Shown here one piece after another: positions 41,418 through 50,569 of a stretch of DNA of 64,000 nt (its first letter is position 1; each line of letters starts with the position of its first letter). The notes beneath the pieces were generated by a model. The model did not search any database. It was not told the origin of the DNA and saw nothing but the letters and a program-made list of their open reading frames with translations. The stretch spans positions 186,001 to 250,000 of the forward strand of contig CANMCX010000003.1 of assembly GCA_947496465.1 (NCBI GenBank). The letters run 5' to 3'. Source of the DNA: Marinifilum_A sediminis (GTDB taxonomy: Bacteria > Bacteroidota > Bacteroidia > Bacteroidales > Marinifilaceae). The position numbers were made by a program, and so were the translations under genes.

Positions 41418-41792
41418 ATGGCAGATTTAAAAAAGTTTGCAGAAGAATTAGTTAATTTGACTGTTAAGGAAGTAAGTGAGTTAGCTGAGATTCTAAAAGA
41501 AGAATACGGAATTGAGCCTGCTGCTGCTGCTGCAGTTGTAGCTGGACCAGCTGCTGGTGCTGATGGTGGTGCTGCAGAACAAACTGAGTTTGACGTAATT
41601 CTTAAAGCTGCTGGTGGTTCTAAACTAGCTGTTGTGAAATTGGTTAAAGAATTAACTGGTTTAGGTCTTAAGGAAGCTAAGGCTGCAGTTGATGCTGCAC
41701 CAGCTCCATTGAAAGAAAAAGTTTCTAAAGAAGAAGCTGAAGCACTTAAAGCACAATTAGAAGAAGCTGGAGCTGAAGTTGAACTTAAATAG
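41418..41792 (+). CDS. rplL: 50S ribosomal protein bL12
   Basis: A 124-residue stalk protein. N-terminal dimerisation helices (LKKFAEELVNLTVKEVSELAEILKEEYG), an Ala/Gly hinge (about 38-55) and the C-terminal factor-binding domain with KLAVVKLVKELTGLGLKEAKAAVD. An AAGGA lies only two bases before the ATG, too close for a normal Shine-Dalgarno. Followed by a hairpin with T5 at 41827 before rpoB, a partial terminator that would keep polymerase genes below ribosomal genes in expression. Confidence 0.98.
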   Translation: MADLKKFAEELVNLTVKEVSELAEILKEEYGIEPAAAAAVVAGPAAGADGGAAEQTEFDVILKAAGGSKLAVVKLVKELTGLGLKEAKAAVDAAPAPLKEKVSKEEAEALKAQLEEAGAEVELK

Positions 41793-41826
41793 AAGCGCTA
41801 AAACCTATATATAAGGTTATTTTGGT

Positions 41827-41858
41827 TTAGAGTACCAGTTAGGTACTCTAAGCCTTTT
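41827..41858 (+). terminator. Attenuator between rplL and rpoB
   Basis: TTAGAGTACC and GGTACTCTAA form a perfect 10-bp stem with a 5-base loop, followed by GCCTTTTTG. No promoter is evident between here and rpoB, so readthrough must supply rpoB, as at the known E. coli rplL-rpoB attenuator. Confidence 0.75.
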
Positions 41859-41898
41859 TGTTGTTTATTATCGTTTAGGTTCAATTAATTTTAAGTAA

Positions 41899-44800
41899 AT
41901 GTCTTCAAATACTATTAGTCAAAGAATTAGTTTTGCTTCAAGTAAAAATCAGTTATTATATCCTGATTTTTTGGAAGTACAATTAAAATCTTTTCAAGAC
42001 TTTTTTCAGTTGGAAACTACTCCAGAGAAAAGAACGAACGAAGGATTATTTAAGGTATTTAGCGAGAATTTTCCAATTACAGATACACGAAATAACTTCG
42101 TACTGGAGTTTCTCGACTATTTTGTTGATCCGCCCCGCTACTCAATCGAAGAATGTATTGAAAGAGGTTTAACTTACAGTGTACCGCTGAAAGCTAAACT
42201 AAAACTTTACTGTACTGATCCGGAGCATGAGGATTTTGACACAGTGATTCAGGATGTATATCTTGGAACTGTTCCTTACATGACCGAAAAAGGTACTTTT
42301 GTAGTTAACGGAGCAGAACGTGTAGTTGTTTCTCAGCTTCACCGTTCACCTGGTGTATTCTTTGGGCAAAGTGTACACGCAAATGGAACCAAGTTATATT
42401 CTGCCAGAATTATTCCTTTCAAAGGTTCCTGGATCGAGTTTGCAACCGACATTAATAATGTCATGTTTGCTTACATCGACCGTAAGAAAAAACTTCCTGT
42501 TACAACACTTCTTCGTGCCATTGGTTACGAAAGTGATAAGGAGATCCTAGAGATTTTCGACCTTGCCGATGAAATCAAGGTTTCTAAAACCGGTTTGAAA
42601 AAAATCGTTGGTAGAAAACTTGCTGCTCGTGTTCTTAAGTCATGGATTGAAGACTTTGTTGACGAGGATACGGGAGAGGTAGTATCAATCGAACGTAATG
42701 AGGTGGTTATTGATCGTGAGACAATAATCGAACCAGAACATATAGAAGAAATTCTTGAATCAGGTACAAAAACAATTTTGCTTCATAAAGAAGAACAAAA
42801 TTTAGCGGATTATGCAATTATCTATAATACATTGCAGAAAGATCCTTGTAACTCTGAAAAAGAAGCTGTTCTTCACATTTATCGTCAGTTACGTAACTCT
42901 GAGCCACCAGATGAGGCTACAGCACGTGACGTTATCGATAAACTATTCTTCTCTGATAAGAGATATGATTTAGGTGATGTTGGTAGATATCGCATAAATA
43001 AAAAACTTGGTCTTAATACTGATGGTGACACCAAAGTATTGACTAAGGAAGACATTATTGAAATTATTAAGTACCTAATCAAATTGTTGAACGCGCGTAC
43101 TGATGTGGATGATATTGACCACTTAAGTAATCGTCGTGTTAGAACAGTTGGTGAACAACTTTATACTCAGTTCGGTGTTGGTTTAGCTCGTATGGCTAGA
43201 ACAATTCGCGAGAGAATGAATGTTCGTGATAACGAGGTGTTTACCCCTATTGATTTGATCAATTCGAAGACTTTGTCTTCAGTGATTAATTCTTTCTTTG
43301 GAACGAATGCATTATCACAGTTCATGGATCAAACGAATCCACTTGCTGAGATTACACACAAACGTAGAATGTCGGCATTAGGACCTGGTGGTCTTTCCCG
43401 TGAAAGAGCAGGTTTCGAGGTTCGAGATGTACACTACACTCACTACGGACGTCTTTGTCCGATTGAGACACCTGAGGGACCAAATATTGGTTTGATCTCT
43501 TCTCTTTGTGTGTTTGCAAAAATTAATAATCTTGGATTTATTGAAACTCCGTACCGTAAGGTAGTTGATGGTAAAGTTGATTTATCGTCTGATGGAGTTG
43601 GATATTTATCAGCAGAAGAAGAAGAAGGTTTAACTATCGCTCAGGCGAATGCTCCACTAAATGAAGATGGGACATTTGTTAATCCTAAAGCTAAGTCTCG
43701 TAAGGATGGTGACTTCCCATTTGAGGAAATTGATAATATCGATTTGATGGATGTTGCTCCTAACCAGATTGCTTCTATTGCAGCTTCTTTAATTCCTTTC
43801 CTTGAGCATGATGATGCTAACCGTGCGTTGATGGGATCTAATATGATGCGTCAGGCTGTACCGGTTATCAAACCAGAATCTCCTATTGTAGGAACAGGTT
43901 TGGAAGGTGATCTTGTTCGTGATTCAAGAACGCAAATCGCCGCTCATGGTGAAGGTGTAATTGAATTTGTTGACGCAAATAAGATTGTTGTTAAATATGC
44001 ACGATCTGAAGAGGAATCATTTGTTAGTTTCGAAGGAGACACAAGAACATATAATCTTCCGAAATACGGAAAAACCAACCAGGGAACTACAATTGACCTT
44101 AAACCTATTGTAACAAAAGGACAAAAGGTTGTTGAAGGACAGATTATGACTCACGGTTATGCTACGCAAGATGGTGAGTTAGCTCTAGGACGTAACCTTA
44201 AAGTTGCGTTTATGCCTTGGAAAGGTTACAACTATGAGGATGCTATCGTAATTTCAGAACGTATCGTTAAAGATGATGTATTTACATCAGTTCATGTTGA
44301 CGAATACACTCTAGAAGTGCGTGACACGAAGCGTGGTATGGAAGAGTTAACCTCTGATATTCCAAACGTAAGTGAAGATGCAACTCGTAATCTTGATGAG
44401 AATGGATTGATCAGAATTGGTGCTAACGTAGAACCAGGTGATATCCTTATTGGTAAGATTACTCCTAAAGGAGAATCTGATCCTTCTCCGGAAGAAAAAT
44501 TATTGAGAGCTATTTTTGGTGATAAAGCTGGTGATGTAAAAGATGCTTCTTTAAAAGCTTCTCCTTCATTACGCGGAGTTATTATTGAAAAGAAATTATT
44601 CTCTCGTTCGATTCGTGACCGTAAATCTAAGCAATCTGACAAGCCACTTATTCAGAAGTTGGATGAAGAATTGGTAAAGCAGGTTAGCGAGTTGAAGAAT
44701 CGTTTGGTTGACAAACTTTTTATTCTTGTTAACGGTAAAACATCGCAAGGTGTTAAAGACTACTTAAGTGTTGATATTATTCCTAAAGGAGTGAAGTTTA

Positions 44801-45711
44801 CTCAGAAACTTCTTATGGATATCAATTATATGGATATTAATCCTAACAAGTGGACTACCGATAAAGAGAAGAATGAAACGATCAAGAAACTTTTGCATAA
44901 TTATATAATTAAGTATAAGGAACTTGAGAGTTTTAATAAGCGTAAGAAATACAATGTAACCATTGGTGATGAAATGCCTGCGGGTATTATTCAAATGGCG
45001 AAAGTTTACGTAGCTAAAAAGCGTAAATTGCAGATTGGTGATAAGATGGCAGGTCGTCACGGTAATAAAGGTATTGTTTCTAGAGTTGTTAGAGATGAAG
45101 ATATGCCTTTCCTAGAAGATGGAACTACTGTTGATATTTGTTTGAACCCTCTTGGTGTACCTTCTCGTATGAACCTTGGACAGGTATTTGAAACTGTACT
45201 TGGATGGGCAGGTAAAGAGCTTGATTTGAAGTTTGCTACTCCTATTTTCGATGGTGCGTCATTAGATGAGATTACAAGTTATACTGACAAGGCAGGTGTT
45301 CCTGCATTCGGTAAAGCTTATCTTCACGATGGAGGAACAGGTGAGCGTTTTGATCAGCCAGCAACAGTTGGTATTATCTATATGCTGAAACTTGGTCACA
45401 TGGTTGATGACAAGATGCATGCTCGTTCTATCGGACCTTATTCATTGATTACTCAGCAGCCTCTTGGAGGTAAAGCTCAGTTTGGTGGTCAGCGTTTTGG
45501 TGAGATGGAGGTTTGGGCACTTGAAGCCTTCGGGGCAGCCCATATTCTACAGGAAATCCTAACCGTTAAGTCGGATGATGTTATTGGTCGTGCGAAAGCA
45601 TACGAATCAATCGTTAAAGGTGATCCTATGCCAAATCCGGGTATTCCGGAATCTCTAAACGTGTTGTTACACGAATTAAGAGGTCTTGGCTTGAGCGTTA
45701 AATTAGTATAA
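41899..45711 (+). CDS. rpoB: DNA-directed RNA polymerase subunit beta
   Basis: A 1270-residue core polymerase subunit. Rifampicin-cluster region seen as SQFMDQTNPLAEITHKRRMSALGPGGLSRERAGFEVRDVH; active-site regions RPIETPEGPNIGL-type (reads CPIETPEGPNIGLI), MPWKGYNYEDAIVISE, KITPKGESDPSPEEKLLRAIFG, GDKMAGRHGNKGIVS and the C-terminal GGKAQFGGQRFGEMEVWALEAFGAA. Residues in the rifampicin loop look wild type (Q, D, H, R and S in the expected order). Length is typical for Bacteroidota. Followed by rpoC after 81 bases containing a long hairpin. Confidence 0.99.
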   Translation: MSSNTISQRISFASSKNQLLYPDFLEVQLKSFQDFFQLETTPEKRTNEGLFKVFSENFPITDTRNNFVLEFLDYFVDPPRYSIEECIERGLTYSVPLKAKLKLYCTDPEHEDFDTVIQDVYLGTVPYMTEKGTFVVNGAERVVVSQLHRSPGVFFGQSVHANGTKLYSARIIPFKGSWIEFATDINNVMFAYIDRKKKLPVTTLLRAIGYESDKEILEIFDLADEIKVSKTGLKKIVGRKLAARVLKSWIEDFVDEDTGEVVSIERNEVVIDRETIIEPEHIEEILESGTKTILLHKEEQNLADYAIIYNTLQKDPCNSEKEAVLHIYRQLRNSEPPDEATARDVIDKLFFSDKRYDLGDVGRYRINKKLGLNTDGDTKVLTKEDIIEIIKYLIKLLNARTDVDDIDHLSNRRVRTVGEQLYTQFGVGLARMARTIRERMNVRDNEVFTPIDLINSKTLSSVINSFFGTNALSQFMDQTNPLAEITHKRRMSALGPGGLSRERAGFEVRDVHYTHYGRLCPIETPEGPNIGLISSLCVFAKINNLGFIETPYRKVVDGKVDLSSDGVGYLSAEEEEGLTIAQANAPLNEDGTFVNPKAKSRKDGDFPFEEIDNIDLMDVAPNQIASIAASLIPFLEHDDANRALMGSNMMRQAVPVIKPESPIVGTGLEGDLVRDSRTQIAAHGEGVIEFVDANKIVVKYARSEEESFVSFEGDTRTYNLPKYGKTNQGTTIDLKPIVTKGQKVVEGQIMTHGYATQDGELALGRNLKVAFMPWKGYNYEDAIVISERIVKDDVFTSVHVDEYTLEVRDTKRGMEELTSDIPNVSEDATRNLDENGLIRIGANVEPGDILIGKITPKGESDPSPEEKLLRAIFGDKAGDVKDASLKASPSLRGVIIEKKLFSRSIRDRKSKQSDKPLIQKLDEELVKQVSELKNRLVDKLFILVNGKTSQGVKDYLSVDIIPKGVKFTQKLLMDINYMDINPNKWTTDKEKNETIKKLLHNYIIKYKELESFNKRKKYNVTIGDEMPAGIIQMAKVYVAKKRKLQIGDKMAGRHGNKGIVSRVVRDEDMPFLEDGTTVDICLNPLGVPSRMNLGQVFETVLGWAGKELDLKFATPIFDGASLDEITSYTDKAGVPAFGKAYLHDGGTGERFDQPATVGIIYMLKLGHMVDDKMHARSIGPYSLITQQPLGGKAQFGGQRFGEMEVWALEAFGAAHILQEILTVKSDDVIGRAKAYESIVKGDPMPNPGIPESLNVLLHELRGLGLSVKLV

Positions 45712-45721
45712 GCCTTATTAT

Positions 45722-45756
45722 AAAGTGAATGTGCGATTCTTCGTACATTCACTTTT
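45722..45756 (+). promoter_or_regulatory. Long hairpin between rpoB and rpoC
   Basis: A 15-bp stem (one G-T pair), 45722-45736 with 45741-45755, loop TTCT. Only four T follow, so it is a weak terminator at most. It could be a processing site separating the two messages. Confidence 0.65.
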
Positions 45757-45792
45757 ATTGAATTATTTTGTTAATTTCCTAATTTTCAACAT

Positions 45793-48700
45793 ATGGCATT
45801 CAGAAGAGATAAACAAGTAAAGAGCAGTTTTACAAAAATCTCTATCAGTCTTGCTTCACCTGAAGAGATTCTAGAAAGATCGAGCGGCGAAGTTTTAAAG
45901 CCTGAAACCATCAATTATCGTACTTATAAGCCGGAACGCGACGGATTATTCTGTGAAAGAATTTTCGGTCCTGTTAAAGATTATGAGTGTCATTGTGGTA
46001 AGTACAAGCGTATCCGTTATCGTGGTATTGTTTGTGACCGATGCGGGGTAGAGGTAACCGAGAAAAAGGTTAGACGTGAGCGTATGGGACACATCCAGTT
46101 GGTTGTACCTGTAGCACACATTTGGTATTTCAAATCGTTACCGAATAAAATTGGTTATCTTTTGGGATTACCAACCAAAAAGCTTGATTCTATCATTTAT
46201 TACGAACGTTATGTCGTGATTAATGCTGGTATTAAATCAGCTGATGGTATAAAATATTTAGATTTCTTAACAGAGGAGGAGTATCTTGATATTCTTGATG
46301 AACTTCCTGCTGAGAATCAATATTTGGATGATGATGATCCAAATAAATTTATCGCACAAATGGGTGCGGATGCTTTGTACAGTTTGCTAGGTCGTTTAGA
46401 TCTTGATGCATTATCTTACGATTTGCGTCATAAAGCAAATACTGAAACATCGCAGCAGCGTAAAAATGAAGCATTAAAGCGTCTTCAAGTTGTTGAGGCT
46501 TTCCGTGATTCGCAAGGAATTAATCGTCCTGAATGGATGATTGTAAAAGTTGTTCCTGTAATTCCACCAGAATTGCGTCCATTGGTACCTTTGGATGGTG
46601 GTCGTTTTGCGACATCGGATTTGAACGATTTATACCGAAGAGTAATTATTCGTAACAATCGTCTAAAAAGATTAATTGAAATCAAAGCTCCAGAAGTAAT
46701 CTTACGTAACGAAAAACGTATGCTTCAGGAATCTGTTGATTCATTATTCGATAACTCACGTAAATCGAATGCAGTTAAGACTGAAAATAATCGTCCTTTA
46801 AAATCTCTTTCAGATTCTTTGAAAGGTAAGCAAGGTCGTTTTCGTCAGAACTTGTTGGGTAAGCGTGTTGACTATTCTGCACGTTCGGTAATTGTTGTAG
46901 GACCGGATTTGCAAATGCACGAATGTGGTTTGCCTAAGGATATGGCAGCAGAACTTTACAAGCCTTTCGTAATTCGTAAGTTGATCGAACGTGGTATTGT
47001 AAAGACTGTTAAGTCAGCAAAGAAAATTGTTGACCGTAAAGATCCTGTAGTTTGGGATATTTTGGAAAATGTACTGAAAGGACATCCGGTTCTTCTTAAC
47101 CGTGCTCCTACTCTTCACCGTTTAGGTATTCAGTCATTCCAGCCAAAATTAATCGAGGGTAAAGCAATTCGTCTACATCCATTAGCATGTACTGGTTTCA
47201 ATGCCGATTTCGACGGTGACCAGATGGCAGTTCACTTGCCACTTGGTAATGAGGCGGTATTAGAGGCTCAAATGTTAATGTTGTGTTCTCACAATATTTT
47301 GAATCCAGCTAATGGTGCTCCGGTAACTGTACCTTCTCAGGATATGGTTCTTGGTCTTTATTATATTACCAAGGCTAGAAAAGGTAGTAAGGGTGAAGGT
47401 TTAACTTTTTACTCTGCAGAAGAGGCTATGATCGCTTTCAATGAGAAAGCTGTTGCTCTTCATAGTAAGATTAAAGTAAAAGTTAAAGATTTAAATGAGA
47501 ACGATGAGTTAGTTGATACTATTGTAGAAACTACTATTGGTCGTATTATTTTAAATCAGTTTACTCCTCATGGTGCTGGATTTATTAATCAATTGATTAC
47601 TAAAAAAGCTCTTCGTGACATTATTGGATATGTATTCAAGAAGTGTGGTGTTGATGCATGTGCTAAATTCCTTGATGATATTAAGGACTTAGGATATCGT
47701 AAGGCATTTGAAGGTGGACTATCGTTTAACCTTTCGGATGTTAAAGTACCAGTTGAAAAAGAATCATTGGTAGCTGATGGATATGCTCAGGTTGAAGAGG
47801 TATTGAATAACTATAATATGGGTTTCATTACCAACAACGAGCGTTACAATCAGATTATTGATATTTGGACGCATGTAAATGCGAACTTAACTCAAACACT
47901 GATGACTCAGTTAGCTGCAGATAACGATGGTTTCAACTCAGTTTACATGATGCTTGATTCAGGAGCCCGTGGTTCTCGAGAGCAGATTCGTCAGTTGGGT
48001 GGTATGCGTGGTCTGATGGCTAAACCTCAGAAATCAGGTGCTACTGGTGGTCAGATTATTGAAAATCCAATTCTTTCTAACTTTAAGGAAGGTCTTTCGG
48101 TTCTTGAGTACTTTATTTCTACTCACGGTGCGCGTAAAGGTCTTGCCGATACGGCTCTTAAAACTGCTGATGCGGGTTACTTAACTCGTCGTTTGGTTGA
48201 TGTTGCTCAGGATGTAATTATCAACGAGCAAGATTGTGGAACTCTTAGAGGTTTAACAGCAACAGCAATTAAGAATCAGGAAGAGGTTGTAGCTTCACTA
48301 TACGAAAGAATTCTTGGTAGAACTACCGTTCATGATGTTTATAATCCTATTTCTGGAGACTTAATTGTCAAGTCGGGTGTTGAAATTACCGAGGAAATTG
48401 CTCAAGTTATTGAGAAATCTCCAATCGAAAGAATTGAGATTCGTTCAGTTCTTACTTGTGAATCAAAAAGAGGTGTTTGTGCTAAATGTTACGGACGAAA
48501 TCTTGCAACAGGTAAAGCGGTTCAAAAAGGTGAAGCAGTTGGAGTTATTGCAGCTCAGTCAATTGGTGAGCCGGGTACACAGCTTACTCTTCGTACTTTC
48601 CACGTAGGGGGTACCGCGGGTAACGTTTCTGCCGAAAACTCTGTTGAGTCTAAATACGATGGTTACGCTGAATTTGAAGAATTAAGAACAGTAGAGCATA

Positions 48701-50055
48701 CTCCTGAAGAAGGAGCTAAGCACGATGTTGTTATTGGTCGATTGGCAGAATTACGTATTATCGATAAAAATACAAACATTACATTGACTACTCATACAAT
48801 TCCTTATGGATCTAAATTGTATATTAAGGATGGTCAAGATGTTAAGAAAGGTGATCTTATTTGTGAATGGGACCCTTATAATGCAATGATCGTTACCGAA
48901 TTCTCTGGTAAGGTTACCTTCGAAAACTTAATCGCAGGTGTTACTTATACTGAGGAATCGGATGAAGCGACTGGTTTTGCTGAAAAAGTAATTACTGAAT
49001 CTAAGGATAAGACTAAAAACCCAAGTGTTAAGATTTTGAACTCATCTGGTGAGGTTTTAAAATCTTATAACTTACCAGTAGGTGCTCACATTTCTGTTTC
49101 AGAAGGAGAGATGGTTGTTTCTGGTCAATCTGTTGTTAAGATTCCTAGAGCTCTTGGTAAAGCAGGTGATATCACCGGGGGTCTTCCTCGTGTTACTGAG
49201 TTATTCGAGGCTCGTAATCCATCCAATCCAGCTGTTGTATCTGAGGTTGATGGTGAGATTACTTTCGGTAAAATTAAGCGTGGTAACCGTGAGGTTGTAG
49301 TTACAACCAAAGCAGGAGATGTTAAGAAGTACTTGGTACCTCTTTCTAAGCAAATACTTGTTCAGGAGAATGACTATGTAAGAGCTGGTACTCCGTTATC
49401 AGAAGGTGCTACAACACCAGCAGATATTCTATCTATTAAAGGACCTACAAAAGTTCAGGAGTATATCGTGAACGAGGTACAGGATGTATATCGTATGCAG
49501 GGTGTGAAAATTAATGATAAGCACTTTGAGATTATCGTACGCCAGATGATGCGTAAAGTAATTATCGCTGATCCGGGAGATACTAAATTCCTAGAAAAAC
49601 AAGTTATTGATAAGATGGTATTCATGCAGGAAAATGATGAAATTTTCGGTAAGAAAGTCATTGTTGATGCTGGTGATTCTGATGAATTGAAAGCTGGTCA
49701 AATTGTATCTTCTAGAAAGCTTAGAGATGTGAATTCAATCTTGAGACGTAGAGATTTGAAATTAGTTGAAGGTCGTGAGGCTATTGCTGCAACATCTACT
49801 CAGATTTTGCAAGGTATTACTCGTGCTGCTCTTCAAACTAAGAGTTTCATCTCAGCTGCATCGTTCCAGGAAACTACGAAAGTTCTGAACGAAGCTGCTA
49901 TTAGCGGTAAAATAGATAAACTTGAAGGTCTGAAAGAGAACGTTATTTGTGGACACTTGATTCCTGCTGGTACAGGTTTGAGAGAATACAAAGATGTTGT
50001 TGTTGGAGCTAAAGAAGAATATGAAAAACTTCTTGAGACCAAATCAGATTTCTAA
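45793..50055 (+). CDS. rpoC: DNA-directed RNA polymerase subunit beta'
   Basis: A 1420-residue subunit carrying the catalytic Mg2+ aspartates in FNADFDGDQMAVHLPL. N-terminal zinc site C66-x-C68...C81-x-x-C84 (CHCGKYKRIRYRGIVCDRCG), switch/lid VDYSARSVIVVGP, bridge/trigger region TGGQIIENPILSNFKEGLS and TLRTFHVGGTAG, and a second zinc site C-ESKRGVCAKCYG. C-terminal portion includes the long Bacteroidota SBHM-type insert (about 980-1180). Terminates at the strong hairpin 50075-50110. Confidence 0.99.
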   Translation: MAFRRDKQVKSSFTKISISLASPEEILERSSGEVLKPETINYRTYKPERDGLFCERIFGPVKDYECHCGKYKRIRYRGIVCDRCGVEVTEKKVRRERMGHIQLVVPVAHIWYFKSLPNKIGYLLGLPTKKLDSIIYYERYVVINAGIKSADGIKYLDFLTEEEYLDILDELPAENQYLDDDDPNKFIAQMGADALYSLLGRLDLDALSYDLRHKANTETSQQRKNEALKRLQVVEAFRDSQGINRPEWMIVKVVPVIPPELRPLVPLDGGRFATSDLNDLYRRVIIRNNRLKRLIEIKAPEVILRNEKRMLQESVDSLFDNSRKSNAVKTENNRPLKSLSDSLKGKQGRFRQNLLGKRVDYSARSVIVVGPDLQMHECGLPKDMAAELYKPFVIRKLIERGIVKTVKSAKKIVDRKDPVVWDILENVLKGHPVLLNRAPTLHRLGIQSFQPKLIEGKAIRLHPLACTGFNADFDGDQMAVHLPLGNEAVLEAQMLMLCSHNILNPANGAPVTVPSQDMVLGLYYITKARKGSKGEGLTFYSAEEAMIAFNEKAVALHSKIKVKVKDLNENDELVDTIVETTIGRIILNQFTPHGAGFINQLITKKALRDIIGYVFKKCGVDACAKFLDDIKDLGYRKAFEGGLSFNLSDVKVPVEKESLVADGYAQVEEVLNNYNMGFITNNERYNQIIDIWTHVNANLTQTLMTQLAADNDGFNSVYMMLDSGARGSREQIRQLGGMRGLMAKPQKSGATGGQIIENPILSNFKEGLSVLEYFISTHGARKGLADTALKTADAGYLTRRLVDVAQDVIINEQDCGTLRGLTATAIKNQEEVVASLYERILGRTTVHDVYNPISGDLIVKSGVEITEEIAQVIEKSPIERIEIRSVLTCESKRGVCAKCYGRNLATGKAVQKGEAVGVIAAQSIGEPGTQLTLRTFHVGGTAGNVSAENSVESKYDGYAEFEELRTVEHTPEEGAKHDVVIGRLAELRIIDKNTNITLTTHTIPYGSKLYIKDGQDVKKGDLICEWDPYNAMIVTEFSGKVTFENLIAGVTYTEESDEATGFAEKVITESKDKTKNPSVKILNSSGEVLKSYNLPVGAHISVSEGEMVVSGQSVVKIPRALGKAGDITGGLPRVTELFEARNPSNPAVVSEVDGEITFGKIKRGNREVVVTTKAGDVKKYLVPLSKQILVQENDYVRAGTPLSEGATTPADILSIKGPTKVQEYIVNEVQDVYRMQGVKINDKHFEIIVRQMMRKVIIADPGDTKFLEKQVIDKMVFMQENDEIFGKKVIVDAGDSDELKAGQIVSSRKLRDVNSILRRRDLKLVEGREAIAATSTQILQGITRAALQTKSFISAASFQETTKVLNEAAISGKIDKLEGLKENVICGHLIPAGTGLREYKDVVVGAKEEYEKLLETKSDF

Positions 50056-50074
50056 GATAAGAACTCTATAAAAT

Positions 50075-50110
50075 AAAAGGGTGTTTCCAATTTGGAAACA
50101 CCCTTTTTTA
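50075..50110 (+). terminator. Strong terminator of the rpoBC operon
   Basis: A perfect 15-bp stem, AAAAGGGTGTTTCCA with TGGAAACACCCTTTT, and a 3-base loop, with T6 included. It lies 20 bases after the rpoC stop. Confidence 0.93.
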
Positions 50111-50191
50111 TTGTTCATTTATAATGCTTCAATCAAAATATATTTCCTAATTTTACCTATACACTATTTTAAAACTATAAAAGAACTTGTC

Positions 50192-50518
50192 ATGAGTGAT
50201 AAAAAACAATCCAATCAAATAGATATCCAATTAACCGAGGAAGTAGCACAGGGAACGTATTCAAACCTTGCAGTTATTACACATTCATCATCTGAATTTG
50301 TAGTTGATTTTGTTAGAGTAATGCCTGGAGTACCAAAAGCAGATGTTAAATCTCGAATTATTCTAACTCCTGAGCATGCTAAAAGATTAATGCTTGCTCT
50401 TCAGGATAACATCAGTAAATTCGAAGCTATGAATGGACCGATTAAAAATGTAGAACCAGATCAAGGACCACAAGGACCGGTGATTCCAATGAATTTTGGA
50501 CCTACAGGACAAGCATAA
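50192..50518 (+). CDS. DUF3467 family protein
   Basis: A 108-residue acidic cytosolic protein with no known function. MSDKKQSNQIDIQLTEE, GTYSNLAVITHSSSEFVVDFVRVMPG and IILTPEHAKRLMLALQDNI are the DUF3467 pattern; the C-terminus is a low-complexity PDQGPQGPVIPMNFGPTG tail. The frame is open to a Met at 50081, but that lies inside the rpoC terminator and gives a Phe/Ile-rich non-homologous extension, so the ATG at 50192 is the start. It sits alone after rpoC, which recurs in Bacteroidota. A -7-like TAATTTTA occurs at 50148. Confidence 0.88.
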   Translation: MSDKKQSNQIDIQLTEEVAQGTYSNLAVITHSSSEFVVDFVRVMPGVPKADVKSRIILTPEHAKRLMLALQDNISKFEAMNGPIKNVEPDQGPQGPVIPMNFGPTGQA

Positions 50519-50530
50519 AAACAAAAAAGA

Positions 50531-50560
50531 AACGGAAGCTATATTGGCTTCCGTTATTTA
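50531..50560. terminator. Bidirectional terminator between DUF3467 and cstA
   Basis: AACGGAAGC and GCTTCCGTT, perfect 9-bp stem with a 7-base loop. T-rich on the plus side; on the minus strand TTTCTTTTTTG follows, serving the convergent cstA. Confidence 0.85.
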
Positions 50561-50569
50561 TTTATTTAT

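Noticed and set aside
50081..50191. Upstream extension of the DUF3467 gene
   Set aside because: The first Met lies inside the rpoC terminator and the added residues do not match the family.
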